Assembly (NCBI GenBank): GCA_964401355.1
Contig: CAYNYJ010000003.1
Location: 1 to 64,000 of the forward strand
Direction of reading: 5' to 3'
Source of the DNA: SZUA-152 sp964401355
GTDB taxonomy: Bacteria > Pseudomonadota > Gammaproteobacteria > SZUA-152
Length of the DNA: 64,000 bases
Shown: one piece after another, positions 61,962-64,000 of the stretch
Numbering within the stretch: the stretch's first letter is position 1
Layout: every line of letters begins with the position of its first letter
Made by a program: the position numbers and the translations under genes
The notes under the pieces: model-generated
Seen by the model: the letters and a program-made list of their open reading frames with translations, nothing else
Database searches by the model: none
What the model was told of the DNA's origin: nothing

Positions 61962-64000
61962 ATGGATAAAATGACGGACGCGGAACTGAGCCAAATACTG
62001 GGTGATTTCATCGCTCCCAAAGGCCTGTATGCGGACACCAAGGCCAGAGAATTTCTGGGCTCGGTGAGTTGCAATGTTACTCGCATCGAGGCCGGTTCCT
62101 GGCAGGAGATCGTGCTGGACTACGAGGTGGGTGCGGCTGGCCTGGCTGACGGTGCCTGGATCAAGGTCACGTTCAAATTTTATTCCGATTGGGCATTGTT
62201 TCAAACCACCGATCCCACGGCGGCCAATTATGTGTCAGCAGAGTATCAGGCCGGTTCCTTGGTGGAAGGACAAAGTCCGGCAACGGTGCAATCGCTCAAG
62301 GTGCGGTTTGACCAGAAGGGCCACCAGCGCCCGTTTCAAAAGGCCGTTATTGTCGACACGGTGGACGGATTTTTGAAACCGGGCGACCACATCATTATTC
62401 GCCTCGGTGATCGTCGTGCCGGTGGCCCTGGCACGCGCGCTCAAACTTTTGTGGAAGAGGGCTTTCGATTTCGCTGTTACGCCGACCCTTTGGGGACTTC
62501 CCGGTTTGCTGCGATCCCCGGTGATGTGGTGATCGACATTGTATCGGGTGACCCCGCACAGCTGATTATTAACGGGCCGAGACTGGTGCGCACGGGCGAA
62601 CCCATCAGTTTGAGAGTACGTGTGGAAGATTTGTGGGGAAACACCTGCTGGGATCTGAATGCCGATAGCGGCGGTGCCTTGCTGGATTTGACTGGGCTCA
62701 TGAATGGCGAGACGGTTTACGATAACAAGTTGCTGCTGGGGAAAACGGGCTGGGCGGTTTCCGCTATTGAAAAAATACCCAATGCTTACTCGGGTGAGTT
62801 CATACTGCGTGCGAGTCTGCCAGCGTATCCTGCGGTTGCGGAACGGTATTTTTACATCAGCCTCGATGACACACTACCATTCCCGCGCAGTTATTTTGGC
62901 GATTTGCACGTGCACTCCGACGACACCGTGGGCACCAATACTACGACGTACAATCTCACCTATGGCCGGGATGTGGCGGGGCTGGATGTGCTGGGGTACA
63001 CCGCCAATGATTTTCAGATTACCAAGGATCGCTGGGAACAGGCGGTGGGTCTGTGTCGCGAGCTGAGCGTGGATGGAGAATTTGTCTGTTACGCAGGCAC
63101 CGAGTGGTGCGGTAATTCTTCTGCTGGCGGTGATCACAATGTGATTTTTCTGCATGATGAGACGCCTCAATTTCCGTTTGACAAAAATGGCAACATGGTT
63201 CGATCCTTCGAATGGAATGAAAACATGGGAGGGGAGACTATTCAGCCCGGTGCCTGGCCGTTGGAAGAATTGTGGGCAACTTACATTCACGATCCGGAGG
63301 GACATTTGCTGATGCCCCACGTGGGTGGGCGGCGTTGTAATCTGGATTGGCATCACCCCGTGCTGGAACGTCTGGTTGAGGTTGGATCGGCCTGGGGACA
63401 TTTCCCCTGGCTGTACGAAGAAACCATGCGCCGGGGTTATAAACTGGGTGCTTCGGCCAATGGCGATGAACACCGCGGTCGCTGTGGAGGAGGGGTGCCG
63501 GGTACCGCTGTGTTTGGCACCAAAGGTGGCGTTACCGGTATTATTGCCGATGCGCTGGATCGAAAAAGTATCGGCACAGCATTGCGGGCGCGACACACGT
63601 ATGCCACCACCGGTGAGCGCATCGTCGGCCTGACGCGTTGCGGCAGTTATATTCAGGGTGACGAGTTTACACACCATGGCCCCGCGCAACTGGAATATCG
63701 TTTTCTGGGTGATGCGGGTTGGGATGAGATTACGGCCTATGATCACACCGGCTGTTTCTGGCGTCGCAACTTGCAGGAAGAACAGACGTTTTCCGAACGC
63801 CGAATACGTCTGCGCTGGGGTGGGGCGCGCATCAAAGATCGCTATCGATGGGCAGAATGGCGTGGCACGATCACCATTACCAACGGTATTATCAATAGTT
63901 TTAGTGGTCTCGGCTTCGAACACAAAGAAGAAACCTGCTGGCGTGAAAATGCCACCAGCATCGGTTTTCGATCCGATACCTACGGCGATGCTGATAGTAT
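61962..64000 (+). CDS. DUF3604/PHP-like protein, cut by the window edge
   Basis: The frame is open from the ATG at 61962 (AGGAG nine bases upstream) to the window end, at least 679 codons. The N-terminal half is a beta-rich domain with an ordered LVRTGEPISLRVRVEDLWGN segment near 210. The second half carries FGDLHVHSDDTVGTNT near 310, a PHP-type metal motif, then YTANDFQIT, GTEWCG, GGDHNVIFL, and ANGDEHRGRCGGG near 500. This is the DUF3604 family. The reaction is unknown; metal-dependent hydrolysis is inferred. No signal peptide is seen. Confidence 0.85.
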   Translation, partial: MDKMTDAELSQILGDFIAPKGLYADTKAREFLGSVSCNVTRIEAGSWQEIVLDYEVGAAGLADGAWIKVTFKFYSDWALFQTTDPTAANYVSAEYQAGSLVEGQSPATVQSLKVRFDQKGHQRPFQKAVIVDTVDGFLKPGDHIIIRLGDRRAGGPGTRAQTFVEEGFRFRCYADPLGTSRFAAIPGDVVIDIVSGDPAQLIINGPRLVRTGEPISLRVRVEDLWGNTCWDLNADSGGALLDLTGLMNGETVYDNKLLLGKTGWAVSAIEKIPNAYSGEFILRASLPAYPAVAERYFYISLDDTLPFPRSYFGDLHVHSDDTVGTNTTTYNLTYGRDVAGLDVLGYTANDFQITKDRWEQAVGLCRELSVDGEFVCYAGTEWCGNSSAGGDHNVIFLHDETPQFPFDKNGNMVRSFEWNENMGGETIQPGAWPLEELWATYIHDPEGHLLMPHVGGRRCNLDWHHPVLERLVEVGSAWGHFPWLYEETMRRGYKLGASANGDEHRGRCGGGVPGTAVFGTKGGVTGIIADALDRKSIGTALRARHTYATTGERIVGLTRCGSYIQGDEFTHHGPAQLEYRFLGDAGWDEITAYDHTGCFWRRNLQEEQTFSERRIRLRWGGARIKDRYRWAEWRGTITITNGIINSFSGLGFEHKEETCWRENATSIGFRSDTYGDADS

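Overview
The window reads as a stretch of a gammaproteobacterial chromosome. Support comes from the gene set and pairings: rppH-ptsP, ampD-ampE, algZ-algR divergent from argH, EI-Ntr type PtsP, Rep helicase, hemL/hemJ and thiD/thiE. Core genes are fairly GC-rich; the CRISPR-cas genes and a few insertions are visibly more AT-rich. No rRNA or tRNA gene was recognised. The exact genus cannot be told from the sequence alone.

Layout. 1-8.95 kb: hemJ, a DUF5063 gene, thiD-thiE, a structured dispersed repeat, hemL and a two-gene RND efflux system. 9.0-18.5 kb: an outer-membrane-barrel protein with a zinc-protease signature, a MITE-like element, a retropepsin-like protease, ptsP, rppH, a HAD hydrolase, a ParA-like ATPase and two small genes behind a possible flagellar sigma-28 promoter. 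18.6-27.5 kb: a nine-gene minus-strand cluster (TonB/AgmX-like protein, two ExbD, one ExbB, a small secreted protein, three TPR proteins of which two are lipoproteins, and one secreted protein). It looks like an energised trans-envelope machine related to the Agl/Glt basal module. 27.9-35.3 kb: a degenerate GGDEF protein with a pentapeptide-repeat partner, a ROK kinase, DUF2835, a glutaredoxin-like protein, ampD-ampE, a transposon-broken gene in a patch of three palindromic repeats, and a Cache-sensor protein. 35.4-45.5 kb: rhlE, DUF3187, argH, algZ-algR, a thioredoxin-fold protein, rep, and an arsenite-responsive arsR-arsM pair with an operator centred on the arsR start codon.

45.6-59.4 kb is a type I-C CRISPR-Cas island. 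The array has 38 perfect 32-bp repeats, one degenerate end repeat and 38 spacers. Its leader faces cas2, and the operon order is cas3-cas5c-cas8c-cas7 | cargo | cas4-cas1-cas2. The cargo between cas7 and cas4 is an AAA/DUF4143 ATPase, an intact RhuM-family gene translationally coupled to cas4, and a RhuM pseudogene. Two spacers are present twice, and two further pairs encode the same short peptide with mostly third-codon-position differences, so the array has repeatedly sampled the same genes of related invaders.

The island is bracketed by the working arsRM and, at 59.8-60.26 kb, by a decayed arsR-arsM copy with three internal deletions. Immediately after that lies the second copy of the structured repeat seen at 2.9 kb. 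The two copies differ by compensatory changes in the stems. The window ends with a Crp/Fnr regulator divergent from a large DUF3604/PHP-like gene that runs off the right edge.
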